Positions 8,599-18,287 are shown, counted from the first letter of the stretch. The stretch is 41,271 bases of DNA from Prevotellaceae bacterium UBA4372 (GCA_002391275.1 DGSC01000066.1:1-41271); one strand, 5' to 3'. The notes: generated by a model not told the origin, from the letters alone. A program made the numbers and translations.

Positions 8599-10414
8599 GG
8601 TGCTTGTAGTAACCACCCTGCTGAATCAGTTGCTCATGAGTGCCGCGTTCCACGATGCGTCCTTCATGCAACACACAGATTTCATCGGCATTCTTGATGG
8701 TCGACAGCCGGTGAGCAATAGCTATTGTCGTACGCGACTTCATCAAGCGCTCCAGAGCTTCCTGAACCAGACGCTCGCTCTCAGTGTCGAGCGCACTTGT
8801 AGCTTCGTCGAGAATCAGGATAGGCGGATTCTTCAGGATGGCCCTGGCAATAGAAATACGCTGCCGCTGACCACCGCTGAGCCGGCAACCACGGTCGCCG
8901 ACGTAGGTGTCGTAGCCCTGCTCGCTCTGCATGATGAACTCATGAGCATTGGCTATCTTCGCAGCTTCCACCACCTGCTCCATCGTCGCATTCTCCACGC
9001 CGAAGGCAATGTTATTGAAGAAAGTGTCGTTGAAAAGGATGGCTTCCTGATTCACGTTACCAATGAGCGATCGCAAGTCGTGGATACGGAACTCACGAAT
9101 ATCAATGCCATCAATAAGAATCTGGCCGTCTGTAACGTCGTGATAGCGCGGCAGCAAGTCCACGAGCGTAGATTTGCCCGACCCGCTTTGCCCCACAAGC
9201 GCTATCGTCTTTCCCTTGGGAACAGTGAGGTCCACACCGTGAATCACCTCCAACGAGTTATTGGAATAAGAGAAATGGACGTTGCGGAATACGATGCTCT
9301 CATTAGGCTGCGAGGGAGCCAGGGCGTGAGGCTTGAGCGGCTCTTTTATAGGGTTCTCCGTATTCAGTATCTTGTCTATTCGCTCCATCGAGGCCAAGCC
9401 CTTGGGTATTTGGTAGCTGGTCTTCGAGAGGTCCTTCAGAGGGTTGATCACGCTGTAGAGGATAACCATGTAGAAGATGAAAGTCGGAGCATCAATAGGA
9501 GCCTTGTTGCTGAAGATAAGCGTGCCACCAAACCAGAGCACAAGCACAATAATGCACGTACCCAGGAACTCACTCACGGGATGCGCCGAAGCCTGGCGTA
9601 TGGCTACACGGTTCGAGGCATCGCGAAATTCGTTGTTCACTCGGCTGAAGCGGTCGAGCATCTTGTCCTCGGCAATGAAAGCCTTGATGATGCGCAAGCC
9701 TCCGAGCATCTCGTCGAGCTGCGACATCGTCTCGCTCCATTTGTTCTGAGCGTAAAGGCTCTTGGCTTTCAGCTTACGCCCGATGGCGCCCATCACCCAG
9801 ATGAGCCCCGGCATGACCAGCACGGTAAACAAAGTCAGCTGCCACGACACAAAAACAAGGGTGAAGAAGTAGAAGATGATGAGGATAGGATCCTTGATGA
9901 GCATGTTCAGCGACGACGTGATACTCGTTTCCACCTCAGCCACATCGCCGCTCATGCGGGCGATAATGTCGCCTCTGCGCTCGTCGGTCACGAAAGCAAG
10001 CGGCAAATGCAGCACCTTGCTGTAAACCATGATGCGTATGTCGCGGACGACGCCCGTACGCAGGGGCACCATGACAGCCGACGAGAAGAAGTAGCTGGCG
10101 GTCTTGAGGAATGTCGTCAGGCAAAGGAAGATACCAATAATGAGCAATGTCGTCTGGTGCCCATAGCGACCTATGAGCACAGTCGTGTAGTAATAAAGAT
10201 TGTTAATGGCAATGTCCTTGATACCATCCCACTGCCAAGGCTGAAACTCGTAGGCCGTCGTGTCCATGCCGAAGAGCATGTGCAACATAGGCAACACGCT
10301 CATGAACGAGAACACGTTGAGCACCGCCGAGAGCATATTGCCTATCACAGCGCCAATCATATAGCGCTTGTAAGGCATGGCAAACCTACGAAGAACCTTC
10401 AAAAAATCTTTCAT
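8576..10414 (-). CDS. ABC exporter, fused permease and ATPase (MsbA-like)
   Basis: 612 aa, a half-transporter. Residues 1-330 form the six-helix exporter domain. The nucleotide-binding domain follows: Walker A GQSGSGKS (about 407-414), Q-loop VNQEAILFND, signature LSGGQRQRISIARA (about 512), Walker B PILILDEATSALD (about 530) and H-loop IAHRLS (about 565). All catalytic residues are present. Such proteins dimerise in the inner membrane; the closest well-known type is MsbA, which flips lipid A-core, but lipid or drug substrates cannot be told apart here. It is probably cotranscribed with the RNase H-like gene and argS upstream. Its 3' end overlaps the tatD-like gene on the other strand. Confidence 0.93.
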   Translation of the reverse strand: MKDFLKVLRRFAMPYKRYMIGAVIGNMLSAVLNVFSFMSVLPMLHMLFGMDTTAYEFQPWQWDGIKDIAINNLYYYTTVLIGRYGHQTTLLIIGIFLCLTTFLKTASYFFSSAVMVPLRTGVVRDIRIMVYSKVLHLPLAFVTDERRGDIIARMSGDVAEVETSITSSLNMLIKDPILIIFYFFTLVFVSWQLTLFTVLVMPGLIWVMGAIGRKLKAKSLYAQNKWSETMSQLDEMLGGLRIIKAFIAEDKMLDRFSRVNNEFRDASNRVAIRQASAHPVSEFLGTCIIVLVLWFGGTLIFSNKAPIDAPTFIFYMVILYSVINPLKDLSKTSYQIPKGLASMERIDKILNTENPIKEPLKPHALAPSQPNESIVFRNVHFSYSNNSLEVIHGVDLTVPKGKTIALVGQSGSGKSTLVDLLPRYHDVTDGQILIDGIDIREFRIHDLRSLIGNVNQEAILFNDTFFNNIAFGVENATMEQVVEAAKIANAHEFIMQSEQGYDTYVGDRGCRLSGGQRQRISIARAILKNPPILILDEATSALDTESERLVQEALERLMKSRTTIAIAHRLSTIKNADEICVLHEGRIVERGTHEQLIQQGGYYKHLNDMQQL

Positions 10415-10447
10415 CTATCTTTTATCTCTAATCCTTAATCCTTCCAC

Positions 10448-10918
10448 TCATTTCCTTCCGAAGTCAGCAGGAACCTCGCCCCAGCGCTCTGTTTCCCATT
10501 TCACCAGCGGGAACGGCGTACCATTCTGCCTCAGCCATGCCTCAGCCCGAGCCACAAGCTGCAGCAGAGGCGCGTTCTCTGGCGTCGGTGGCAGCGTAGT
10601 CTTAGCCTTGCGCTTCGTCACCCAGATGATGGCCGTTCGCGAGTCGCTGTAGACGGGCATCGAGAGTCCTTTCTGCTTGAGCAGGGCCATAGCGTGAACG
10701 ATGGCCAGGAACTCGCCGATATTATTCGTCCCATGAACCGGACCGTAGTGAAATATCTCCTGTCCAGTCTTCAGATAGATGCCGCGGTACTCCATCGGCC
10801 CCGGATTGCCGCTGCAGGCAGCATCCACGGCGATAGCCTCGGCCGGCACTTCCATCGGCAAAGGCAACACCGTATCGTGACGATAGTCGGGAGGATTGAT
10901 TAATTTACTATTTGACAA
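10448..10918 (-). CDS. RNase H-like protein
   Basis: 156 aa from TTG 10918; the first ATG (10855) would remove the DYRHDTVLPLP segment, which resembles the N-terminus of related Bacteroidales proteins, so the TTG is preferred. The RNase H fold residues are visible: AVDAACSGNPGPMEYRG (first Asp), NNIGEFLAIVHAM (Glu), VYSDSRTAI (second Asp) and a last Asp in EVPADFGRK. This is the DEDD metal-binding set of RNase HI, which cuts RNA in RNA/DNA hybrids. The C-terminus WGEVPADFGRK is particular to this subgroup. It lies 33 bases upstream of the ABC exporter and 91 bases after argS. Confidence 0.85.
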   Translation of the reverse strand: MSNSKLINPPDYRHDTVLPLPMEVPAEAIAVDAACSGNPGPMEYRGIYLKTGQEIFHYGPVHGTNNIGEFLAIVHAMALLKQKGLSMPVYSDSRTAIIWVTKRKAKTTLPPTPENAPLLQLVARAEAWLRQNGTPFPLVKWETERWGEVPADFGRK

Positions 10919-10972
10919 TCTACTACGATTTACTATTTAACAATTTACCATTTACCATCGGCTTTTATTGAC

Positions 10973-11007
10973 TGGTCAATGGTCAACAATGGTCAATGGT
11001 CAATGGT
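10973..11007. repeat. Short-period direct repeat (TGGTCAA-type)
   Basis: The 91-base gap between argS and the RNase H-like gene is almost wholly degenerate short-period repeat. From 10973 to 11007 a 7-base unit close to ATGGTCA recurs about five times. The left part (10905-10960) has a TTTACTATTTAACAAT / TTTACCAT theme with a similar period. No gene or clear terminator is seen here. Confidence 0.75.
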
Positions 11008-11009
11008 CC

Positions 11010-12821
11010 TTACATGCGCTCCGGCACTTCAATACCCAGCAGGCCCATGCCCGTCTTGATGACTTTGGCCACAGCCTCGCAGAGGGCCAGGCGCACGGCA
11101 CGCTTCTGCTCGTCCGGCTCCTTCAAGATCTGGAAGTCGTGATAGAAGCCATTGAACTCTTTGGCCAGGTCGTAGCAATAGTTGGCGATGACGCTCACGT
11201 TGTAGTCGGTGCCAGCCTGACGAACGGCAGTTCCGAAGGCGGCCAGCTGTTGGATGAGGGCAATCTCTTTCTCGCTTAACGCACATTTTCCACCGTCCAT
11301 AGCCCATTGTCCATTTGCCTTACGCATTATGCTGCGGATACGGGCATAGGTGTACTGGATGAACGGACCTGTGTTACCGTTGAAGTCGATTGACTCCTCA
11401 GGATTGAAGAGCATATTCTTGCGGGCATCCACTTTGAGGATGAAGTATTTCAGCGCGCCCATGCCTACGATGCGGGCTATCTCCTGGGTCTCGGCCTCGC
11501 TGATGCCTTCGAGCTTATTCACTTTATCCTTGCTCATCTCGCGGGCATCGCTGATCATCTTGGCAATGAGGTCGTCGGCATCAACTACGGTGCCCTCGCG
11601 CGACTTCATCTTGCCATTGGGCAGCTCCACCATACCATAGGAGAAGTGTACGAGGTCCTTGCCCCACTTGAAGCCCAGCTTGTCCAGCAGGATAGAGAGC
11701 ACTTGGAAATGATAGTTCTGCTCGTTGCCCACGACGTAGATCATCTTGTCGATGGGATAATCCTGGAAGCGCAATTTGGCCGTGCCGATGTCCTGCGTCA
11801 TGTACACGCTGGTGCCGTCGGCGCGCAGGAGCAGCTTCTCGTCGAGGCCCTCCTTCGTCAGGTCGGCCCATACGCTGCCATCCTTGCGGCGATAGAAGAA
11901 ACCTTTCTCCAGTCCCTCCATCACCTTCTCCTTACCTTCGAGATAAGTCTGGCTCTCATAGTATATCTTGTCGAAGCCTACGCCCAGTGCCTTATACGTC
12001 TCGTCGAAACCGGCATAAACCCAGTCGTTCATCCGTTTCCACAGGCCGCGCACCTCGGGGTCGTTCTGCTCCCATTTGACCAGCATCGCACGGGCTTCCT
12101 GCATCAGCGTGCTCTCCTTCTCGGCACGCTCCTTGGCGGCCTCCTCGTCCATGCCTTCGGCCACGAAGCGCTCGGTCAGTTCCTTCAGCTCGGCACGGTA
12201 GTGCTTGTCGAAGGCTACATAGTAGTCGCCGATGAGATGGTCGCCCTTCTTGCCCGTGCTTTCCGGCGTCTCGCCGTTGCCCCACTTCAGCCAAGCCAGC
12301 ATCGACTTGCAGATGTGTATGCCACGGTCGTTGACGATATTGGTCTTCACGACGCGGTTGCCATTAGCCTGCATCACCTGCGCCAGCGACCAACCCAACA
12401 GGTTGTTACGCACATGTCCCAGATGCAACGGCTTATTGGTGTTGGGCGACGAATACTCTATCATCACCAGCGGCGACTCCTCCGTCACGGGCTTGATGCC
12501 CCACTGCGCATCCTCACGGATCTCTGCCAGCAGGCTCAGCCAGCAATCATCGGCAATCACCATGTTCAGGAACCCTTTGATGACATTGTAGCGAGCCACC
12601 ACCTCGGGCACATTCGCCACGAGGTAGCTGCCTATCTCCTCGGCCGTAGCCTCAGGAGCCTTACGACTCATCTTCAGGAAGGGGAACACCACCAACGTAA
12701 GGTGCCCCTCAAACTCCTTCTTCGTAGCGCTGAGCTGCACCATCTTTTCGGGCACGTCCTGCCCATATAATGTCTTAATGGCGGCTATGATATTAGCCGT
12801 CAAGTTCTTTTCTATCTGCAT
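11010..12821 (-). CDS. argS: Arginyl-tRNA synthetase
   Basis: 603 aa, class I synthetase. The N-terminal additional domain (1-110) is followed by the HIGH-type motif, here HLGHVRNN (about residues 131-138) after SSPNTNKPL, which is typical of ArgRS. The KMSKS-like loop appears as KMKSREGTVV (about 403), the usual ArgRS variant. The C-terminal anticodon-binding helical domain ends GMGLLGIEVPERM, the family terminus. One stretch in that domain (NGQWAMDGGKC, around residue 512) looks unrelated to the usual sequence and matches the short-repeat theme found just downstream of the gene. A Bacteroidota promoter box lies about 33 bases before the ATG. Confidence 0.97.
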   Translation of the reverse strand: MQIEKNLTANIIAAIKTLYGQDVPEKMVQLSATKKEFEGHLTLVVFPFLKMSRKAPEATAEEIGSYLVANVPEVVARYNVIKGFLNMVIADDCWLSLLAEIREDAQWGIKPVTEESPLVMIEYSSPNTNKPLHLGHVRNNLLGWSLAQVMQANGNRVVKTNIVNDRGIHICKSMLAWLKWGNGETPESTGKKGDHLIGDYYVAFDKHYRAELKELTERFVAEGMDEEAAKERAEKESTLMQEARAMLVKWEQNDPEVRGLWKRMNDWVYAGFDETYKALGVGFDKIYYESQTYLEGKEKVMEGLEKGFFYRRKDGSVWADLTKEGLDEKLLLRADGTSVYMTQDIGTAKLRFQDYPIDKMIYVVGNEQNYHFQVLSILLDKLGFKWGKDLVHFSYGMVELPNGKMKSREGTVVDADDLIAKMISDAREMSKDKVNKLEGISEAETQEIARIVGMGALKYFILKVDARKNMLFNPEESIDFNGNTGPFIQYTYARIRSIMRKANGQWAMDGGKCALSEKEIALIQQLAAFGTAVRQAGTDYNVSVIANYCYDLAKEFNGFYHDFQILKEPDEQKRAVRLALCEAVAKVIKTGMGLLGIEVPERM

Positions 12822-12853
12822 ACCTGAATAATAAAGATTTGATTTTTCGGCTG

Positions 12854-12861
12854 CAAAGGTA
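12854..12861 (-). promoter_or_regulatory. Candidate argS promoter, -7 box TACCTTTG
   Basis: Read on the minus strand the box is TACCTTTG, an exact fit to the Bacteroidota TAnnTTTG consensus, 32 bases upstream of the argS ATG. No convincing -33 TTTG is seen at the ideal spacing. Nearly the same 30-base block precedes the radical SAM gene at 35 kb. Confidence 0.7.
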
Positions 12862-12909
12862 CAAAGAAAAGAAGAATGAATAGCGATGAAATGGGAATAA
12901 TTTAAATGA

Positions 12910-12960
12910 AAAGTAAAAAATGTAACGCTGAAGCCCTGCGGGCAATCCCGCAGGGCTTCA
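12910..12960 (-). terminator. Rho-independent terminator after small protein 1
   Basis: Arms 12929-12942 and 12947-12960 pair perfectly (14 bp, 4-base loop) and are GC rich. On the minus strand a T-rich run follows (complement of 12912-12920). It lies about 110 bases past the stop of small protein 1 and would end the module 1 transcript before argS. The rest of the 12822-13070 gap has only the argS promoter. Confidence 0.85.
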
Positions 12961-13070
12961 TGCTATCAGTATAGTTTTCTGTAAACAGGGTCACATGTCG
13001 GTCAGAGCGAAAGGAAGCATCTGTTCTTCACTTTCCACTCTTCCCCGATTTTCTATTTCAACGCAGCTGA

Positions 13071-13262
13071 TTAGTTGCTCCAGTCGTCGTTCCAGACGTT
13101 GAAGCTCTTTGACGATGAGCCCCAGACATTCTCGCCACGGTCGCCCTTAACGAGGACTTCTGCTTCGGGATCAGCTTCACCTTTTCCTTTTGATAAAGCT
13201 ATCAGCCCTTCCACTTGAATGAGCTGCACATCGAGCTCTGGTGCGATATAAGTCTTCTTCAT
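13071..13262 (-). CDS. Small protein 1 of the large/small module (unknown function)
   Basis: 63 aa. It starts MKKTYIAPELDVQLIQVEGL and then IALSKGKGEAD; the C-terminal part has NVWGSSSKSFNVWNDDW. No signal peptide or membrane helix is seen; the protein is acidic overall. It shares its N-terminal pattern (K-K-x-Y-x-x-P-x-L, then a hydrophobic stretch ending I-A-L-S), a KG/AD middle and a WGSS tail with the small genes at 19.3 and 23.3 kb. Like them it follows a large T9SS-type protein on the same strand (148-base gap, holding an inverted repeat) and precedes a terminator. I do not recognise an assigned function. The paralogy makes it a real gene with good probability. Confidence 0.75.
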   Translation of the reverse strand: MKKTYIAPELDVQLIQVEGLIALSKGKGEADPEAEVLVKGDRGENVWGSSSKSFNVWNDDWSN

Positions 13263-13282
13263 TGTTCAATTAATATTAATTT

Positions 13283-13407
13283 TACCACAGGGAGCACAGA
13301 GGAGACGGAGAACACGGAGATATTCTCCTTGGAAATCCTATTGCGGCCCTTAGAAGCAGCGGCTCTGTGTTCTATGCCTTCTCTGTGTGCTCTGTGAATA
13401 TTACTTT
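13283..13407. repeat. Imperfect long inverted repeat (CTCTGTG-type)
   Basis: The gap between large protein 1 and small protein 1 is filled by two arms of about 35 bases each, roughly 13284-13318 and 13370-13403. They pair with several mismatches and indels. Both are built from short variations on CACAGAG / CTCTGTG separated by 5-9 bases. It could fold into a long RNA hairpin between the two genes, or be an inserted non-coding repeat element. Confidence 0.7.
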
Positions 13408-13409
13408 TT

Positions 13410-16400
13410 TTATTTAACTACTACTTTCTTGCCATTGACAATATAAACATTGCCCTTCTGGAGCTTGTTCACCTTGCGACCACCGAGGTCGTAGGCATCA
13501 CCATTGACAAGACCGTCGAATACACTCTTGATAGCATCAGCATCGCCACCGAGGTAGAAGGCCTTAATGCCAGCCTCAGCAGAAGCATCATTCAAATATG
13601 CACGATTAGCACCAACCTTTGGCTGTTTTCCTTCTGCTACCTCATAGAAGGCAACTGTATCATTCAACTTCTGAAGGACATATGAACCTACAGGAGCAGG
13701 AGTTTGAGCATAGACACCAGTCAGCAGACCTTCGGTGTAGCTGAGAGCTGTACCCTGAGCATCACCAGTCAGCGTTTCGTTCCATGCACCTTCGATGATG
13801 TAAGGCTTATTGGCTTCGAGGGCATTGACCTCTACGAGAGTAAGAGTCGCTCCAACAGTCTCATCGCAGGTGTAAACCTTCACGCCTTCAGGAATCTCAG
13901 CGACTGCAAACGGCAGGATTGTTGTACCCCAACCAGCAGCAGTAGTGTTGATGGTGATAGAGGGCTTGGTGGTCGGAACAATCAACAAGTTGTTATTACG
14001 AGCTGTACCATAGAGGCCTGCATCTTGAGCGCCCAAATTGATATTGGAAGCATTCGTGAAATTATACACACCTTCTGTTGCGGTAGCGGTGATGGTGTAA
14101 ACTTCAGCTGAATTGACTTCTGTAGTTGTGCGAACCTGATTTGCATTGCCGCCATATACTACGCCAGTGCAGAGGTAACGTTGATTTCCATCGGCATCAA
14201 TTTGGTATACCTTGTACTTATTCAAACCTTCAGCAGGAGTGAAATAGAATGCTTGTGCCAAATTTGTATTGGGCTCTTTGTCAAACTGAGATGTATATCC
14301 ACCTCCATCGCTACGACCACCAGCATAATAAGTCACGGCCTTACCCTTTGTCGAAAGCATAGTGGCATTGTTGTTGTTCGTCCAAGTAAGTTCGCCCATT
14401 ACGATATTAAATGCAGCATCACTTGCAGGAGCATTCAGAACTTGAAGTGCATTGTAAGCTGCCTCTACATCGGCCACTGTAGCTGTGCCCTGAACGAGTG
14501 CGTTTGCTGCTTCAATAGCATTCTGGCTATACTGGAAGGCACCAGTGCCAATGTTTGCGGTGGGAATAGCATCGAGAGCATACTGGACGTTACCTTCAGT
14601 AGCTTCATCAGTGATTTCTGCAAGTACGAACTCATCGAAGTTCGAAGATTCGTTCCAACCCATACGAACACCGACATAAGGAGTTTCTGCCGTAAAGACA
14701 CATTCGGTCTTGGACCATTCAGAAGAAGTTTTACCAGCACCCTGCGGCCACACAAATTCCTTAATAGTACCTGTTTCAGTAGCGGCATCAGACATCTTGA
14801 AGAGTGCATTATACTTAAGGTTGTCCGAAGAAGGAGCCTTTCCACTTGTATAAACTGAGAAGTAGTACTTTTTACCTACCTCTACTTGTACGGACTTGCG
14901 TATAGTCTTTTCAGAACCTACACCTCCACCATTTGTCGTAATGAAAGCGCCATTATCAACAGCACCACCTTCGGCGGTTATTGTGAAATTGCTAACCACT
15001 GCATCAGTTGCATAACCAACAGTCTTCCACGTTGCGACTGCGTTGGGATAGCCAAATGTACCATTCTTAATCAGGTTCTCACCGAGTGTGTAAACCGTGC
15101 GAGAAGCACCATCATTCACGAAATAAGTCTCAGGCACCGTGGATTCGGGGAAGCTAACAGTAACTTCGCAAGAAGCCTTCACGTTCTCGTCAAGTGTGCT
15201 GGTAACAGTGATAGTAGCCGTACCAGGAGCAACAGCGGTTACAACGCCATCAGCCACAGTAGCCACATTCGCATCAGAGGTTGTCCACGTAACAGTATTT
15301 GTAGCATTCTCGGGTTCGAAGGTCGGAGTCAGCGTTACAGTAGGTTCAGCCACAGTAAGGGTAGCCTCGGTCTTGTCAAGAGTTACGCCCGTGGGAACAA
15401 CAGCAGCCTCTTCAGGAGTCAGGTCACGAACCTTGGTGTACTTCACGTTCTTGAAGCTGAGCCAGCTGATATTGTTGTCAGCAGCGACGTTGAAGTTCAG
15501 AGTAAGCTTACCATCCTTTACAAGACCCTGAGCGGTGTAAGTAGCAATCTGGAATTGGCTGGTACCGATTTGCTCGCCTGCTGTAACATCCACAGCAGCG
15601 TAGTCACCTTCGCCACCACCATTGATGTCCATCGTGATGCCTGTAGCGTCAGCTGCAGCAACTTCGTTCTTAGCGCGAACACGTACCCACGCTGAAACAG
15701 AATAAAGACCATTTTCAACATCAAGTGTTCCGCTCCATTTGTTTTCTGCGAGAGCATTTGCGTCTGCTATCCAATATTCGTAGAAGGGAATCTTGAAATT
15801 AGAACCATCAGTAGCGCCTTCGTTAGACCAGGTATTGATATAAAGACTTGTTTCAAAGTCATTCAAACCAAAGCCATTTTCAAGGAAATTGGAAGCGGCA
15901 GTATTAGCGCCACCTTGCCAACCTGTGGCGACTGTGCCAAGGTTACCACCAGCATTGGCTTCATCGTTTGTCAGGGTACCGTCATCATATTTTGCCTGTA
16001 CTGCTGCAATGGCCTCTGCAAAAGTTGTCGTGGCAGCGGCAGTTGCAAAGTTATGAGCGTCCTTCAATGCATTGGCATCAGCAAGAGCTTGAGCAGCTAC
16101 TTCGTACGCAGCCTTAGAGGTTTCTGCGGCTGCTATAGCGGACTGAGCTGCATTGTAGTTAGCCACGGTCTTGTCGCTGTTGTAAGCATTGATAGCATTA
16201 GTCTGAGCGGTTGCTACGTCTGCATTCATCTTACCTGTTACAGCTGTCAATTCAGGAAGTGCGCCTACATAAGTCAGAGTGAAATCGTCAGCACAGAGCC
16301 AGCTATTATTAGCCTTTGTGCCCACACCCTCATATTTAATGGTAATGTCAGCATCGGCATCGCAAGCAAATTCTACGGTGTAACGAATTTGGTCATCGGA

Positions 16401-18287
16401 TATCGTCATGGCCTTGCTTACGCCACCGGCAGAAAGTTCTGCGGAAGTCACACCGCGAGCCTTAATCGTAGCTGTAACCTTATACACACCTGCAGGCATA
16501 CCTGAAAGGGTTTGGGCTATTGACTTAGTACCATCAGGAGTCCAGCATTCAGCATAGTAGGTGCCTACTTTTCCGAAAGAGGTATTGCCTTGAACACTCA
16601 TTCCAGTATTTTCCCAACCCGTAAGATCACCTGTCTCGAAGCTGGGGTTAATGAGGAGCGCTGCAGTTAAATCTACATTCTCAAGATTGTTAGCCGTAAT
16701 AGCTGTCTTCAGAGCTGTACGAACAGCTGCAATAGCCGCGTTCATTTCTTCAACCGTAGCAGCGGAGTTTGCTGAAGCATCAGCGCTTGTTACGTCAGTC
16801 GAATTGTAAGTATTCAAAACAGCAGCACGAACAACCTGATATTCTGCATATCCAGGCGCCAAAGCGTTCAGCTCACTTGTTGCGGTCTGAATGGCTGCAA
16901 TAGCGGTGCTGTATTCCTTGGAACTATCCCACTCCTTATTATTAACATCCAAAACTTCTGTCTTCTTTGTGTTGTAAGTTTCAGAAGGAACCTTCCCTTC
17001 TAAAGCTTCAAAGGCGGCAACAGCTGCAGCAAGCTGAGTTTCATAAGCAGAAAGGTCAATGCCATAATAAGTGACTTTGAAGTTATCAGCTGCAATCCAG
17101 TTGGCTGTAGTGTTTTGTGTTTTCAAGCCAAAGATAACATCGCCTTCACCTGTGAACAAAAACTCTGTTGAGAAATGCTGTACAGCACTACCATTTGTTG
17201 AGAGAGAAGTCGTGAAATCAACTCCATCGGCATTGATATACAGAAGAGCGCCTGTCGTTGTAGCACTTGTATTACCCTGGTTGGTAGCAATAGCATCGCA
17301 TTCGAGGACATACTTACCTTCAGGCATATTGGAAACAGTCTGGCGGAGATAGCCATCACCAATCTTAGCATTACCACTACGCCAAGCCTCGATGAATCTA
17401 TTCACATAGCCATTAGCCGACTGATAAGTGTTATTATCCTGATAACCAATATTGTTAGCCTGCTGTCCTGAAACGTAGTTAGTTTCCCAACCCGTTATAT
17501 TCCCCTGAGTGAAATCGGAATTGCTAAGCACAAATTCTGTGATATCACGAGGGTCGGAATCAGAAGCATTGTCTAAGTGAGCCTGAAGGCAGGCATTATT
17601 CAAATTCGTTACTGCAGCGGCCAGTTCCTCAGCAGTCGACGCACTGTTTTCATATACGGCAGATGCTGCATCCGTGTTTACCCCAGCTGCATAAGCTTTC
17701 ATCAATGCACGATACAAACGAGCTTTTGCCACAACGTTTGCTGCTGATTTCTGTTCTTCTGTGAGGAACATCCAATCAATATCAGACGAACTGGAATTAT
17801 AACCAAAATAAACCCTAGCTCCATTGAGGCTAGCGTTAGCACCTGCATACTGAGTTGATGCAGCGGGATAAGCGGGATCACCTGCTGCTGTCTGCAAGCG
17901 ATATACGCCGTTTACCTTTGTGATAGTCCATACATAACCTTTATCCTGAGTACCTTTATCTGTATAGCCCCAACGCTGATCATCACGGAAGAGAAGTTTA
18001 TTGGAGTTATTTGTGTTAAGGAGTTCCCAACCAGATAGAGACGCACCACCAACAGTAACATTTGAAACTGCTTGTGTCTTAATAAGTAGGCCGGTATCTG
18101 TACCTGTTGCACTCAATTGGGTTCCCCAATCATTTGCAGCTGTTACGAATTGACCGGCTCCTACATTTAGAATGTAGTATTGTCCGTCATTCACCGGGTC
18201 TGAGCCTGGTGACGTCCACGACTGAGCCTGAGCGCTCAGCCCGACCATAGCCGCCATGGCGGCCAAGAAGAGTTTTAGTTTCTTCAT
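13410..18287 (-). CDS. Large secreted modular protein 1 with T9SS sorting tail
   Basis: 1625 aa. Signal peptide MKKLKLFLAAMAAMVGLSAQA. Rough layout: ricin-like beta-trefoil region (23-180, with GQYYILNVGAGQFV); Ala-rich helical linker; galactose-binding-like domain (256-409, SDFTQGNITGWE); FIVAR-like helices; a second such domain (542-675, NPSFETGDLTGWE); helices; a third beta domain (785-952); a bacterial Ig-like group 2 domain (about 966-1045, ending GTATITVTS); a further beta domain (1066-1225); then two blocks (1290-1430, 1438-1575) shared with large protein 2. The end (DLGGRKVNKLQKGNVYIVNG then KKVVVK) is a type A T9SS sorting tail. It is inferred to be cell-surface and perhaps glycan-binding; no catalytic motif is seen. 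It is followed by small protein 1. Confidence 0.85.
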   Translation of the reverse strand: MKKLKLFLAAMAAMVGLSAQAQSWTSPGSDPVNDGQYYILNVGAGQFVTAANDWGTQLSATGTDTGLLIKTQAVSNVTVGGASLSGWELLNTNNSNKLLFRDDQRWGYTDKGTQDKGYVWTITKVNGVYRLQTAAGDPAYPAASTQYAGANASLNGARVYFGYNSSSSDIDWMFLTEEQKSAANVVAKARLYRALMKAYAAGVNTDAASAVYENSASTAEELAAAVTNLNNACLQAHLDNASDSDPRDITEFVLSNSDFTQGNITGWETNYVSGQQANNIGYQDNNTYQSANGYVNRFIEAWRSGNAKIGDGYLRQTVSNMPEGKYVLECDAIATNQGNTSATTTGALLYINADGVDFTTSLSTNGSAVQHFSTEFLFTGEGDVIFGLKTQNTTANWIAADNFKVTYYGIDLSAYETQLAAAVAAFEALEGKVPSETYNTKKTEVLDVNNKEWDSSKEYSTAIAAIQTATSELNALAPGYAEYQVVRAAVLNTYNSTDVTSADASANSAATVEEMNAAIAAVRTALKTAITANNLENVDLTAALLINPSFETGDLTGWENTGMSVQGNTSFGKVGTYYAECWTPDGTKSIAQTLSGMPAGVYKVTATIKARGVTSAELSAGGVSKAMTISDDQIRYTVEFACDADADITIKYEGVGTKANNSWLCADDFTLTYVGALPELTAVTGKMNADVATAQTNAINAYNSDKTVANYNAAQSAIAAAETSKAAYEVAAQALADANALKDAHNFATAAATTTFAEAIAAVQAKYDDGTLTNDEANAGGNLGTVATGWQGGANTAASNFLENGFGLNDFETSLYINTWSNEGATDGSNFKIPFYEYWIADANALAENKWSGTLDVENGLYSVSAWVRVRAKNEVAAADATGITMDINGGGEGDYAAVDVTAGEQIGTSQFQIATYTAQGLVKDGKLTLNFNVAADNNISWLSFKNVKYTKVRDLTPEEAAVVPTGVTLDKTEATLTVAEPTVTLTPTFEPENATNTVTWTTSDANVATVADGVVTAVAPGTATITVTSTLDENVKASCEVTVSFPESTVPETYFVNDGASRTVYTLGENLIKNGTFGYPNAVATWKTVGYATDAVVSNFTITAEGGAVDNGAFITTNGGGVGSEKTIRKSVQVEVGKKYYFSVYTSGKAPSSDNLKYNALFKMSDAATETGTIKEFVWPQGAGKTSSEWSKTECVFTAETPYVGVRMGWNESSNFDEFVLAEITDEATEGNVQYALDAIPTANIGTGAFQYSQNAIEAANALVQGTATVADVEAAYNALQVLNAPASDAAFNIVMGELTWTNNNNATMLSTKGKAVTYYAGGRSDGGGYTSQFDKEPNTNLAQAFYFTPAEGLNKYKVYQIDADGNQRYLCTGVVYGGNANQVRTTTEVNSAEVYTITATATEGVYNFTNASNINLGAQDAGLYGTARNNNLLIVPTTKPSITINTTAAGWGTTILPFAVAEIPEGVKVYTCDETVGATLTLVEVNALEANKPYIIEGAWNETLTGDAQGTALSYTEGLLTGVYAQTPAPVGSYVLQKLNDTVAFYEVAEGKQPKVGANRAYLNDASAEAGIKAFYLGGDADAIKSVFDGLVNGDAYDLGGRKVNKLQKGNVYIVNGKKVVVK

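Noticed and set aside
8585..10438. 617-codon plus-strand open frame opposite the ABC exporter gene.
   Set aside because: It lies fully antisense to a protein with all ABC motifs; the translation is rich in His, Arg and Val without domains, as expected from the complementary frame of biased codons.
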